Notes under the pieces: generated by a model
The model's database searches: none
What the model was told of the DNA's origin: nothing
What the model saw: the letters and a program-made list of their open reading frames with translations, nothing else
NCBI GenBank assembly: GCA_009925875.1
Contig: RFQD01000104.1
Location: 1 to 5,315, forward strand
Length of the DNA: 5,315 bases
Direction: 5' to 3'
From: Microbacteriaceae bacterium
GTDB lineage: Bacteria > Actinomycetota > Actinomycetes > Actinomycetales > Microbacteriaceae
Shown here: in pieces, positions 1 to 5,315 of the stretch
How the letters are laid out: each line of letters opens with the position of its first letter
Position numbering within the stretch: the first letter of the stretch is position 1
Position numbers and translations under genes: made by a program

Positions 1-393
1 GTTCACCGTGATGACGTGCACGCCCCGCCCGGCAATCGCGTTGAGATAGGCCGCGAGGGTCGCAACGAGCGTCTTACCCTCACCAGTTTTCATTTCAGCG
101 ATGTTGCCCAGATGCAGTGCGGCACCACCCATGAGCTGAACATCGAAGTGACGCAAACCAATCGTGCGGCGAGCGGCCTCGCGCACGGCAGCGAAGGCCT
201 CGGGAAGCATGTGGTCGAGCGTCTCGCCCTCGGCAAAACGTGCCCGGAACTCGGCGGTTTCGCCGCGTAGCTCGTCATCGGTGAGGTGCGTGAAGCCATC
301 CTCGAGCGCGTTGATGGCGCGAGCGTAACTTTCCAGTTTGCGAAGCGTGCGACCCTCGCCGATGCGGAGGACCTTGTCGAGAATGTTGGCCAC
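1..393 (-). CDS. secA: SecA preprotein translocase ATPase, N-terminal 131 residues (partial; 3' end beyond left edge)
   Basis: SecA is the cytosolic ATPase motor that pushes unfolded preproteins through SecYEG. The visible protein starts [15 protein letters not shown], a typical actinobacterial SecA1 start. The GTG start at 393-391 is preceded by AGGAG (407-403) with a 9-nt spacer, and no upstream start looks better. Features seen: helical N-terminus with the [10 protein letters not shown] segment (about residues 37-46), the DVQLMGG stretch (about 84-90) that leads into nucleotide-binding domain 1, and a Walker A motif MKTGEGKT at 101-108, with Lys107 as the ATP phosphate-binding lysine. The frame is open to base 1 and stops at VHVITVN, just before the Asp expected in the family motif VNDYLA. 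Full SecA proteins are about 850-950 aa, so roughly 85% lies outside. The gene sits downstream of hpf in the same direction, as in mycobacteria. Its position beside mtrAB-lpqB suggests SecA1 (housekeeping) rather than SecA2, an inference from synteny. Identity is nearly certain. Confidence 0.97.
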   Translation of the reverse strand, partial: MANILDKVLRIGEGRTLRKLESYARAINALEDGFTHLTDDELRGETAEFRARFAEGETLDHMLPEAFAAVREAARRTIGLRHFDVQLMGGAALHLGNIAEMKTGEGKTLVATLAAYLNAIAGRGVHVITVN

Positions 394-402
394 GTGCCTG
401 AT

Positions 403-407
403 CTCCT
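403..407 (-). promoter_or_regulatory. Ribosome binding site of secA
   Basis: AGGAG on the minus strand, 9 nt before the GTG start at 393. It fixes the start of secA, which is not ATG. The same strand carries a complementary CTCCT at 443-439, which could mask this site in an alternative fold of the leader. Confidence 0.75.
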
Positions 408-421
408 AGGGGGGATTGTCA

Positions 422-438
422 CCGGCCATTAAAGCCGG
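422..438 (-). other. Small perfect hairpin just upstream of the secA ribosome binding site
   Basis: CCGGC (422-426) and GCCGG (434-438) pair perfectly around the 7-nt loop CATTAAA. Its outer arm shares bases 437-438 with the larger hairpin at 437-475, so the ends of the two stems compete. It lies 14 nt before the secA Shine-Dalgarno. The stem is short and could be chance in GC-rich DNA. Confidence 0.3.
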
Positions 439-475
439 AGGAGCGGCTCGACTCCGAGTGAACGAACCGCCCTCC
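437..475 (-). terminator. GC-rich imperfect stem-loop between hpf and secA; possible terminator or leader hairpin
   Basis: The arms are GGAGG/CCTCC (437-441 with 471-475), GCGG/CCGC (443-446 with 467-470) and TCG/CGA (448-450 with 463-465). A442 is bulged and C447/A466 is a mismatch, giving 12 pairs around a 12-nt loop. On the minus strand it is followed by GGCTTTAATG, so the U-tract is only three residues. That is weak for a classical intrinsic terminator, though actinobacterial terminators often lack a strong U-tract. It lies 77 nt past the hpf stop and 44 nt before the secA start. Confidence 0.35.
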
Positions 476-552
476 ATGCTACTCGTTTGCGCGAACAAGA
501 AACCTGAATCACTCCTGCACTGCGGGCATCCATGACGTGGCCGCGTCAGAGA

Positions 553-1203
553 CTAACTCGCTCTTTGGGCCGCAACTTCCGTGTCGATACCGATGACCCC
601 GTAGTGCCACCCTTTACGTCGGTACACCACGCTCGGTCGACCCGTCTCGGCATCTACGTAGAGGTAAAAGTCATGTCCGACGGCCTCCATGTTGTAGAGC
701 GCGTCGTCGAGAGTCATGGGTGTGGCTGAAAAAACCTTCTGTCGAATCAGAATCGGGGAGTAATCCTCATCTTCGTGTGGATTCTCGAACGTCCCCGTGT
801 CGATCCCCAGCGCCTGCGTGGACGCCGGCGTCACGTCGAGACCCGCGAATCCGTCCGCCGAGGCCTCCTGCAAGGAGGTGAGATGATGCGCGCCACCGCG
901 GTGGACCTTCTTTTTGTCTTTGGCACGGCGTAAGCGTTCGAGTAGCCGACCCAGAGCCAAGTCGAACGCCGCGTATTTGTCTTCTCCATCAGATTCTGCT
1001 CGGATGACGGGACCTCGACCGACGAGCGTGAGCTCCACCCGATCGCCACCGACGAGCCCCTTCCCACCGTGATGCCGACTCACCGTCACATCGAGTTCGA
1101 GCGCCTTATCGGAAAGCTGCTCCACCTTGGCGAGTTTCTCTGACACGTAATTGTGAAAACGGTCAGTGACCTGAATGTGGCGGGCAACAAAATTGAGCCT
1201 CAT
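553..1203 (-). CDS. hpf: Long-form ribosome hibernation promoting factor (HPF / S30AE family), 216 aa
   Basis: Long HPF binds the 30S decoding region and, through its C-terminal domain, dimerises 70S ribosomes into inactive 100S particles in stationary phase or stress. Seen here: an N-terminal S30AE domain (about residues 1-98) starting MRLNFVARHIQVTDRF, with VELTLVG and the helix DKYAAFDLALGRLLERLRR followed by a basic KDKKKVHRGG; a variable linker (about 99-145) with the acidic patch NPHEDEDYS near its end; and a C-terminal S30AE_C domain (about 148-207) with DDALYNMEAVGHDFYLYVD and PSVVYRRKGWHYGVIGID. Both domains are intact, so this is the dimerising form, not YfiA or short HPF. The ATG at 1203 is chosen because GAAGGAGG lies 9 nt before it. 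A GTG 11 codons further up would translate that Shine-Dalgarno as Arg-Arg and add a non-family basic tail. It has a likely promoter of its own in the comF-hpf gap and ends with TAG, 159 nt before secA. Identity is certain at family level. Confidence 0.96.
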   Translation of the reverse strand: MRLNFVARHIQVTDRFHNYVSEKLAKVEQLSDKALELDVTVSRHHGGKGLVGGDRVELTLVGRGPVIRAESDGEDKYAAFDLALGRLLERLRRAKDKKKVHRGGAHHLTSLQEASADGFAGLDVTPASTQALGIDTGTFENPHEDEDYSPILIRQKVFSATPMTLDDALYNMEAVGHDFYLYVDAETGRPSVVYRRKGWHYGVIGIDTEVAAQRAS

Positions 1204-1212
1204 GGCGCGTGG

Positions 1213-1220
1213 CCTCCTTC
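1213..1220 (-). promoter_or_regulatory. Strong ribosome binding site of hpf (decides the start)
   Basis: GAAGGAGG on the minus strand, 9 nt before the ATG at 1203. It lies inside the reading frame that would result from the alternative GTG at 1236, which argues against that longer form. Confidence 0.85.
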
Positions 1221-1245
1221 GCTTGCGGCGTGCCACCCACTGGGA

Positions 1246-1279
1246 TTCAGGCGGTTTCGTTCACGCCTCCTTGCCTGAA
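1246..1279 (-). repeat. Inverted repeat across the predicted hpf transcription start
   Basis: TTCAGGC (1246-1252) and GCCTGAA (1273-1279) form perfect 7-nt arms separated by 20 nt. The upstream arm abuts and overlaps by one base the predicted -10 box, and the other lies about 20-27 nt into the leader. The arm at 1246-1252 also contributes to a competing pairing, AGGCG (1249-1253) with CGCCT (1264-1268). It could be an operator, a leader hairpin or chance. The interval also holds an AAGGAGG (1272-1266) that has no start codon at usable distance. Confidence 0.4.
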
Positions 1280-1307
1280 ACATAGTCCTCTCCGGCGACG
1301 GTGTCAC
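1279..1307 (-). promoter_or_regulatory. Likely sigma70-type promoter for hpf
   Basis: The -35 is GTGACA (1307-1302, five of six matches to TTGACA). The -10 is TATGTT (1284-1279, TAT and the final T match). The spacer is exactly 17 nt. Transcription would begin near 1272-1271, giving a 5' leader of about 68 nt before the hpf ATG. It lies in the 119-nt comF-hpf gap, so hpf could be induced separately from the upstream genes. This is a motif match by eye; no mapped start site is available. Confidence 0.5.
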
Positions 1308-1322
1308 GAGTTGATGTCGAAT

Positions 1323-2048
1323 TCACAGTTGCCTCGAGCGTGGATGCGGCCACCGTCGTACCGCATGCCCCAACACGACCGCGCCGCGCACGTGCGCACC
1401 GGCGTCGTGCAGGGCGCGAGTCATCTCGGTCAACGTTGCGCCGGTCGTCATCACGTCGTCGACGAGAACAACGGATGCACCTGTCACGTTCGCCCGCGTG
1501 GACATGCTGTTGCGCATATTGTCTGCACGCGCCGAGAGCCCGAGCCGGGACTGGTCTGCACGACGCCGCGACGAAACAAGTGGTTGCCACAACCTCACGC
1601 CCGCGTGGTGCGCGATGAGATTGAGCGGTTCAAACCCGCGCACCCGCCGGTTATCCCGGGACGACGGCGGTGCGACGAGGCGAAGAGGTTCCCCCGCGAC
1701 CTGGTTCTTCGCGGGAGTCAGATCAACGTCGAACCCCTGTTCGAAGGCGCGAATCGTGTCTGCGAATCGGGCCGACAGCACTCGGGCGATGCCCGCGCGG
1801 CCACCGTCTTTGATGGCATGAAGAACGCGCGCAAGCGTGACATCGTATTCCCCCGCGGAGACCACGGGAATTGTGAGTGTCGCCGGGGCAGATTGCGGAT
1901 CGACGAGACGAGGGTGGGCAGACAATGCGTCGCCGCAATCCGAGCACACTCCGACATCGGGGAGACCGCATCCCGCACACTCGGACGGAAATACAAAGAC
2001 ATGAACATCCCGAAGCACGTGACGGGCGGAATCAAGCAATCGCATCAC
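1323..2048 (-). CDS. comF: ComF family amidophosphoribosyltransferase-like protein, 241 aa
   Basis: ComF-type proteins join a zinc-finger-like N-terminus to a type I phosphoribosyltransferase fold. In naturally competent bacteria ComF is needed for DNA uptake or processing; in Actinobacteria its substrate and role are not settled. Seen here: four cysteines in a CxxC-x7-CxxC arrangement (Cys24, 27, 35, 38), a central HAIKDGGR segment (about 77-84) matching the family's H.(L/I)K..G motif, RRVRGFEPLNLIA (134-146) matching the R.RGFN.. motif, QSRLG and N181-like residues around 166-181, and the PRPP loop VVLVDDVMTTGAT (193-205) with the paired acidic residues Asp197-Asp198. The length is normal. 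The start may be GTG 2048 or the adjacent ATG 2045. An in-frame TGA lies 12 codons upstream of the GTG with no start codon between them. No good Shine-Dalgarno is near: GAGGGG lies about 23 nt upstream. It sits between lpqB and hpf, as in mycobacteria (Rv3242c). Confidence 0.93.
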   Translation of the reverse strand: MMRLLDSARHVLRDVHVFVFPSECAGCGLPDVGVCSDCGDALSAHPRLVDPQSAPATLTIPVVSAGEYDVTLARVLHAIKDGGRAGIARVLSARFADTIRAFEQGFDVDLTPAKNQVAGEPLRLVAPPSSRDNRRVRGFEPLNLIAHHAGVRLWQPLVSSRRRADQSRLGLSARADNMRNSMSTRANVTGASVVLVDDVMTTGATLTEMTRALHDAGAHVRGAVVLGHAVRRWPHPRSRQL

Positions 2049-2100
2049 AACAGGATTGCGCGAGTGCGTTGCCCCTCGTCACGCGATGGCGGCAAATGTG

Positions 2101-2114
2101 GACAGGGTGCTGTC
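2101..2114 (-). other. Small hairpin right after the lpqB stop codon
   Basis: GACAG (2101-2105) and CTGTC (2110-2114) pair perfectly around a 4-nt loop, one base past the lpqB TAA. There is no U-tract after it on the minus strand, so it is unlikely to be a terminator. It may be an RNA-stabilising or processing hairpin, or chance. The remaining part of the 67-nt lpqB-comF gap shows no promoter that I can support. Confidence 0.3.
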
Positions 2115-2115
2115 G

Positions 2116-3804
2116 TTACTGAACCTGAACTTGTACTTGCACATTGCCGGCGACCATCGGCCACGTGCCCGACCCGCGGTAGCTGAAGAGCCCGTTTTCA
2201 TTCGAACGCATGTACACCTCCGTCACACCGTTTCCCGCAGAAAGCGAGACACCCGCCGACGACGGAGCGACAGGACGGACGCCCCCACCGATGGTGTTGA
2301 GCGACAACGTGACTCGACCATCACCCAACGTGGTGAGCACACCCACCGTGACCGGATCAACCCACACGGCCGCGGTGGAGGTGCCCGGCTTCACTGAAAG
2401 CACGAGAGGCTCTCCGACAGCAACGGGCCCGTTTTGACCATCCCGGGAAATGCCGGAAACCAACAGTTTCGTGGCACCGCCCGTTTCCATCAGCGCGGCG
2501 ATGCGCGCTCCGTCACGCGACATCGCAATCGACACAATTCGTCCGTCGGTCGGCCAGGCATTTTCGACCAAGCGCTTGACGCCGCTCGTCGTCGTCGCCA
2601 ACAGGTCACGCGGTTTACCCCGCGGCACCGACCAGACGAAGCCGTAATAATCAAAAACAGCGGGGGCAAGATCTGCACGCCCGTCAATCAGTGTGGTGCC
2701 CGTTGACCGCACCAGCATGACGCCCTCATCCACATTCACGGCGGCCGCATTGTGCGCGTCCGAGTATGCCGCCGACCACGGCGTAAAGGTCGACACGACC
2801 GGGCTGATTCCAGGAATCTCTTCGATGACCCCCGACGGCGAAAGGTATCCGAATTTTGTGTCGGCGATGACGAGTGGCCGGGCATCGACCTGCGGGTAGC
2901 CCTTTTGAACATCTTCAGATTGCGCTGAAATATCTTGCGGTACTCCCGCAATCGATAGCTGCACAGTGAATATCGAGCTCAGTGATGACAGGCTCGCCGC
3001 AGCCTGCCGGAGCATGAGTCGCTTCTGCTCCAAGGTCGAGTTCAACGCATTGCCGGTGATGTCGACACTCGCGGACGTGCCCGTAATGGGCACCGTTTCG
3101 GCGACAAGCTGCGTGTCCGGCGGAAACGCCGTCACGACGGCACCCGAGCTGGCCAGCCACGGGGAGGGACCGGCGAGTAAGGCCTTCATGATTCGCGTCG
3201 GCGTTGAGGCACGCGATGGAAAATATCGCACGTCAGGCACCAACAGACTGAAAGTCGGGTCGAAGAAGTAGAGCGCGTGTTGACCAAAAATCTGGTCGAA
3301 CGTGTAGCGCTCCAACAGCACGCCCTCCGGCGCCGACGCAATCCGCCACTCTCCGTTCTCTTGCACAAACGAATACGTCAATGACACGCGCTCCGGGATG
3401 TCGCGTTCGGAGTAATCCCCGCGCTCATCCACCACGGCCTGCGACTGCGTCACGAGCGTTATCGTGCCGTCGGCCGTCACGACGTAGTCACGCGAGCCCC
3501 CGTCAACGATGACGCGCGCATTCGGTTTCCAATCCACATTTAACGCCATCGACAAGAACTCACGAGCCACGGCATAGTCGTTTTGCGGACTCGACGCGGC
3601 GTCGATGAAGCCGCGCAGTATTTGCTCGGGACTCGCACCGAGCTCGGGAGAGGCGGGCAAAAATTCGATATCGGCGGCCGGCGGCTCAACGGTGACGTCG
3701 CTGCGCTGTACGGCGCCGCTGGTGGGGATTCCCGAGCACCCGCAGAGCACGAGCGCACACGCAATCGACACTGCCGTGCCCATCAGTCGACGAAGCGCGC
3801 TCAC
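2116..3804 (-). CDS. lpqB: LpqB, lipoprotein partner of the MtrAB two-component system, 562 aa
   Basis: LpqB is a membrane-anchored lipoprotein on the outer face of the cytoplasmic membrane. In mycobacteria it interacts with the sensor domain of MtrB and affects MtrA phosphorylation, cell division and envelope integrity. Seen here: a signal peptide with Arg5-Arg6, a hydrophobic core (about 9-20) and a lipobox LCGC giving lipidation at Cys23, followed by SGIPTSG; an LpqB N-terminal domain (about 40-180); a GerMN domain (about 197-290, TPTRIMKALLAGPSPWL then VVTAFPPDTQL and SVDITGNAL); and a long C-terminal beta-propeller-like region (about 310-550) with blades such as IVSIAMSRDGARIAALM and AVWVDPVTVGVLTTL. 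Length is normal for the family. The GTG start at 3804 is supported by GAAGGG (3818-3813) with an 8-nt spacer. It overlaps the mtrB stop as GTGA, so translation is probably coupled. Met8 is a possible but weaker start. The C-terminus ends in an odd (VQ)4 tail. Confidence 0.95.
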   Translation of the reverse strand: MSALRRLMGTAVSIACALVLCGCSGIPTSGAVQRSDVTVEPPAADIEFLPASPELGASPEQILRGFIDAASSPQNDYAVAREFLSMALNVDWKPNARVIVDGGSRDYVVTADGTITLVTQSQAVVDERGDYSERDIPERVSLTYSFVQENGEWRIASAPEGVLLERYTFDQIFGQHALYFFDPTFSLLVPDVRYFPSRASTPTRIMKALLAGPSPWLASSGAVVTAFPPDTQLVAETVPITGTSASVDITGNALNSTLEQKRLMLRQAAASLSSLSSIFTVQLSIAGVPQDISAQSEDVQKGYPQVDARPLVIADTKFGYLSPSGVIEEIPGISPVVSTFTPWSAAYSDAHNAAAVNVDEGVMLVRSTGTTLIDGRADLAPAVFDYYGFVWSVPRGKPRDLLATTTSGVKRLVENAWPTDGRIVSIAMSRDGARIAALMETGGATKLLVSGISRDGQNGPVAVGEPLVLSVKPGTSTAAVWVDPVTVGVLTTLGDGRVTLSLNTIGGGVRPVAPSSAGVSLSAGNGVTEVYMRSNENGLFSYRGSGTWPMVAGNVQVQVQVQ

Positions 3805-5315
3805 GAGTCAAACCCTTCTCGCGGGTCAATGGGAAGCTCGCCGATCTCATTCTCCGGGTCGCGTGGCAACGTCAGTACGAAGTTCGCTCCCGCGTCTTCT
3901 TGCGCCCAAACGTCGATTCGCCCACCGTGCACGCGCGCATCCTCGAGGGAAATCGCAAGACCGAGACCCGTGCCACCGATGGTTCGTTTTCTCGCCGAGT
4001 CGGCACGCCAGAAGCGCCCAAAAACCTGGGTCACCTGTTCGGGGGTCATTCCGTGACCGTAGTCCCGCACCGCCACCGCGACGGCCGTCGGCGAGCTATC
4101 GATGCGCACGTCGATCGGAGATCCCGCACCGTGTTCAATGGCGTTTCCAATGAAGTTGATCAGCACGCGTCGAATTCGACGCGGATCAACATCAATGTCA
4201 ACGTGCCCACCCGGCGAGGCGACGGTGATTTCGCATTTGTTCTCCACGGCGAGAGACATCATGAGGTCAACGACGTCCGACGCAAGAACCGCGACATTGG
4301 TCGGCTCGGTTTCGAGTTCGATTGTGCGCGCGTCATAGCGAGAGATCTCGAGAAGGTCCGACAGTAGGCTCTCAAACCGGTCGAGCTGAGCCTGCAACAG
4401 CTCCGCAGAACGGCGATTATCGCGCGTCAGCTCATCGCGGTGCCGGTAGAGGTGATCACTCGCCAGGCGAATCGTGGTGAGCGGAGTGCGCAGCTCGTGT
4501 GACACATCCGCGACGAATCGTTGCTGAATCGACGACAGGTCCGCAAGCTCGGTGAGTTGGCGTTGCATGCTACTTGCCATGCTGTTGAAGCTTCGTGACA
4601 GGGTCGACATGACGTCTTCACCCGATTCCGGGATGCGCACATCGAGATCGCCGCGTGACAAACGTTCACTCGTCTGCGCGGCCACTTGAATGGGTCGTAC
4701 CAAGAGCCGGGCGACGAAGTAGGCAACCATTCCCGAGAGAATCAGGAGCACGACTCCGGCAAACCACAACACCGATTGCACGAACGCGAGTGTCGATTCA
4801 GCCTGCGAAAAGTCGTACCCGATGTAGAGCTCATAGTTACCACCGCCGGGAAGTGACAACTGTGAGCCGACGACAACCCCGGGGACACGACTGGCCGACG
4901 AGTTGAGCGCGACAGATTGCCAGTACTGCACCGACGAATCCGTCTGCACATCATCCCGGAGCGTCGCCGTGATGACATCCCCCGTCAATTCGGGGCTTGA
5001 AAAGTCTTGCGGGGCGAGAATGCTCGGATCTTGACCCGGAACGCGAAACACCGCAATGTAGGGCGACGATGTTGCGTCGCGAATGGCGATTCGAGCTGCA
5101 TTCATTACAGACTGGGCACCGATTCGGTCCGTCGCCTCGGAAGTATCGAGAACGCGCTGTGCGGCCGCCTGGGCTCGCTGCGATTCGTTCAGCACCTGCG
5201 TTAATCGTGAGGAAAACAGGTCGTTGCTGATGGACACGGACATATAGATGCCGACACTGATGATGGCGAGCGCGGTCAAACCCAGAGAAATGAGCACGGT
5301 GCGAAACTGCAGCGA
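3801..5315 (-). CDS. mtrB: MtrB sensor histidine kinase, C-terminal 504 residues (partial; 5' end beyond right edge)
   Basis: MtrB is the membrane sensor kinase of the actinobacterial MtrAB system, which controls cell division, wall turnover and osmotic responses through the regulator MtrA. The frame is open to base 5315 (SLQFRT precedes the valine at 5297), so that GTG is not the start. Residues numbered from the edge: TM1 about 7-29; extracytoplasmic sensor about 30-175; TM2 about 176-204 (VLWFAGVVLLILSGMVAYFV); HAMP about 204-256 (LLVRPI then RGDLDVRIP); HisKA with FVADVSHELRTPL and phospho-accepting His273 (codon 4499-4497); HATPase_c with the N-box NFIGNAIEHG, G1 DYGHGM (418-423), F-box FGRFWR and G2 GGTGLGL (447-453). 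All catalytic boxes are intact. The block from FGRFWRADSAR to LEDARVHGGR is characteristic of MtrB. The following lpqB overlaps its stop, and mtrA is expected upstream off the right edge. Family MtrBs are about 500-570 aa, so only a short N-terminus is missing. Confidence 0.95.
   Translation of the reverse strand, partial: SLQFRTVLISLGLTALAIISVGIYMSVSISNDLFSSRLTQVLNESQRAQAAAQRVLDTSEATDRIGAQSVMNAARIAIRDATSSPYIAVFRVPGQDPSILAPQDFSSPELTGDVITATLRDDVQTDSSVQYWQSVALNSSASRVPGVVVGSQLSLPGGGNYELYIGYDFSQAESTLAFVQSVLWFAGVVLLILSGMVAYFVARLLVRPIQVAAQTSERLSRGDLDVRIPESGEDVMSTLSRSFNSMASSMQRQLTELADLSSIQQRFVADVSHELRTPLTTIRLASDHLYRHRDELTRDNRRSAELLQAQLDRFESLLSDLLEISRYDARTIELETEPTNVAVLASDVVDLMMSLAVENKCEITVASPGGHVDIDVDPRRIRRVLINFIGNAIEHGAGSPIDVRIDSSPTAVAVAVRDYGHGMTPEQVTQVFGRFWRADSARKRTIGGTGLGLAISLEDARVHGGRIDVWAQEDAGANFVLTLPRDPENEIGELPIDPREGFDS
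3813..3818 (-). promoter_or_regulatory. Ribosome binding site of lpqB inside the mtrB 3' end
   Basis: GAAGGG on the minus strand, 8 nt before the GTG at 3804. It lies within the last codons of mtrB and supports the GTG start that overlaps the mtrB stop. Confidence 0.65.

Larger units (their letters stand above)
394..552 (-). other. hpf-secA intergenic region (terminator and/or secA leader)
   Basis: This 159-nt stretch holds no credible gene. Reading on the minus strand from the hpf stop, it contains a near-palindrome GTTCGCGCAAAC (496-485, one mismatched pair), then a TAGCAT hexamer (481-476) that could be a -10 box for secA but has no convincing -35 at 16-18 nt. A GC-rich imperfect hairpin (475-437), a second small hairpin (438-422) and the secA Shine-Dalgarno follow. 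If TAGCAT is the -10, the hairpins lie in the secA 5' leader. If not, the large hairpin may end or attenuate hpf transcription. The sequence alone does not decide between these. Confidence 0.4.

Noticed and set aside
90..422. A 110-codon minus-strand frame at the secA start
   Set aside because: It overlaps secA in another frame. The secA frame gives a perfect N-terminus and Walker A motif.
1262..1272. AAGGAGG followed by GTG AAC GAA ACC GCC TGA as a 5-codon leader peptide before hpf
   Set aside because: The spacing between the Shine-Dalgarno-like run and the GTG is only 1 nt, too short for initiation, and the predicted transcript starts at about this point.
1209..2186. A 325-codon open frame on the plus strand
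   Set aside because: It is antisense to comF, which has clear family motifs. The plus-strand protein is rich in Arg/His/Cys with no recognisable domain, as expected for the shadow of a GC-biased gene.
3605..4153. A 182-codon plus-strand open frame across the mtrB-lpqB junction
   Set aside because: It is antisense to two well-supported genes, and its composition (Arg, Ser, Pro rich) is that of a shadow frame with no visible domain.
5295..5297. GTG as start of the histidine kinase
   Set aside because: The frame stays open to the window edge and the upstream residues SLQFRT belong to the membrane-proximal segment before TM1, so this valine is internal.
1..5315. Mobile element, CRISPR array, tRNA/rRNA or an undescribed gene system
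   Set aside because: No direct repeats with spacers, transposase, integrase or RNA gene signatures were seen. All coding space is taken by five conserved actinobacterial core genes in their usual order.

Overview
The window is a stretch of high-GC (roughly 60% by eye) actinobacterial chromosome. All five genes lie on the minus strand, so transcription runs from the right edge to the left. Right to left they are mtrB (sensor histidine kinase, 5' end cut by the window), lpqB (lipoprotein partner of MtrB), a comF-like phosphoribosyltransferase gene, hpf (long-form ribosome hibernation factor) and secA (preprotein translocase ATPase, only its first 131 codons inside the window). This order matches the mtrA-mtrB-lpqB-comF-hpf-secA neighbourhood known from Mycobacterium (the Rv3246c to Rv3240c region) and many other Actinomycetota. 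Protein style and gene lengths suggest the Micrococcales, possibly the Microbacteriaceae; the family level is a guess.

Layout: positions 3801-5315 hold mtrB, 2116-3804 lpqB (its GTG start overlaps the mtrB stop by 4 nt), 2049-2115 a short gap with a small hairpin, 1323-2048 comF, 1204-1322 a gap with a good sigma70-like promoter and an inverted repeat in front of hpf, 553-1203 hpf, 394-552 a leader/terminator region with GC-rich hairpins, and 1-393 the N-terminus of secA. Every long open frame on the plus strand is a codon-bias shadow of these genes.

Functional picture: MtrB senses an envelope signal and phosphorylates MtrA, whose gene is expected just beyond the right edge. LpqB is the outer-face lipoprotein that tunes MtrB. 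SecA drives protein export. HPF inactivates ribosomes as dimers in stationary phase or stress. ComF is an orphan-like PRTase whose actinobacterial role is unclear. The mtrB-lpqB pair looks translationally coupled. hpf appears able to be transcribed on its own, which fits a stress-regulated gene inside a housekeeping cluster.

I found no mobile element, CRISPR array, tRNA/rRNA or new defence or biosynthetic system. This is a conserved core region. The points most worth checking are non-coding: the hpf promoter with its inverted repeat, the structured secA leader, and the start-site choices for hpf, comF and lpqB.
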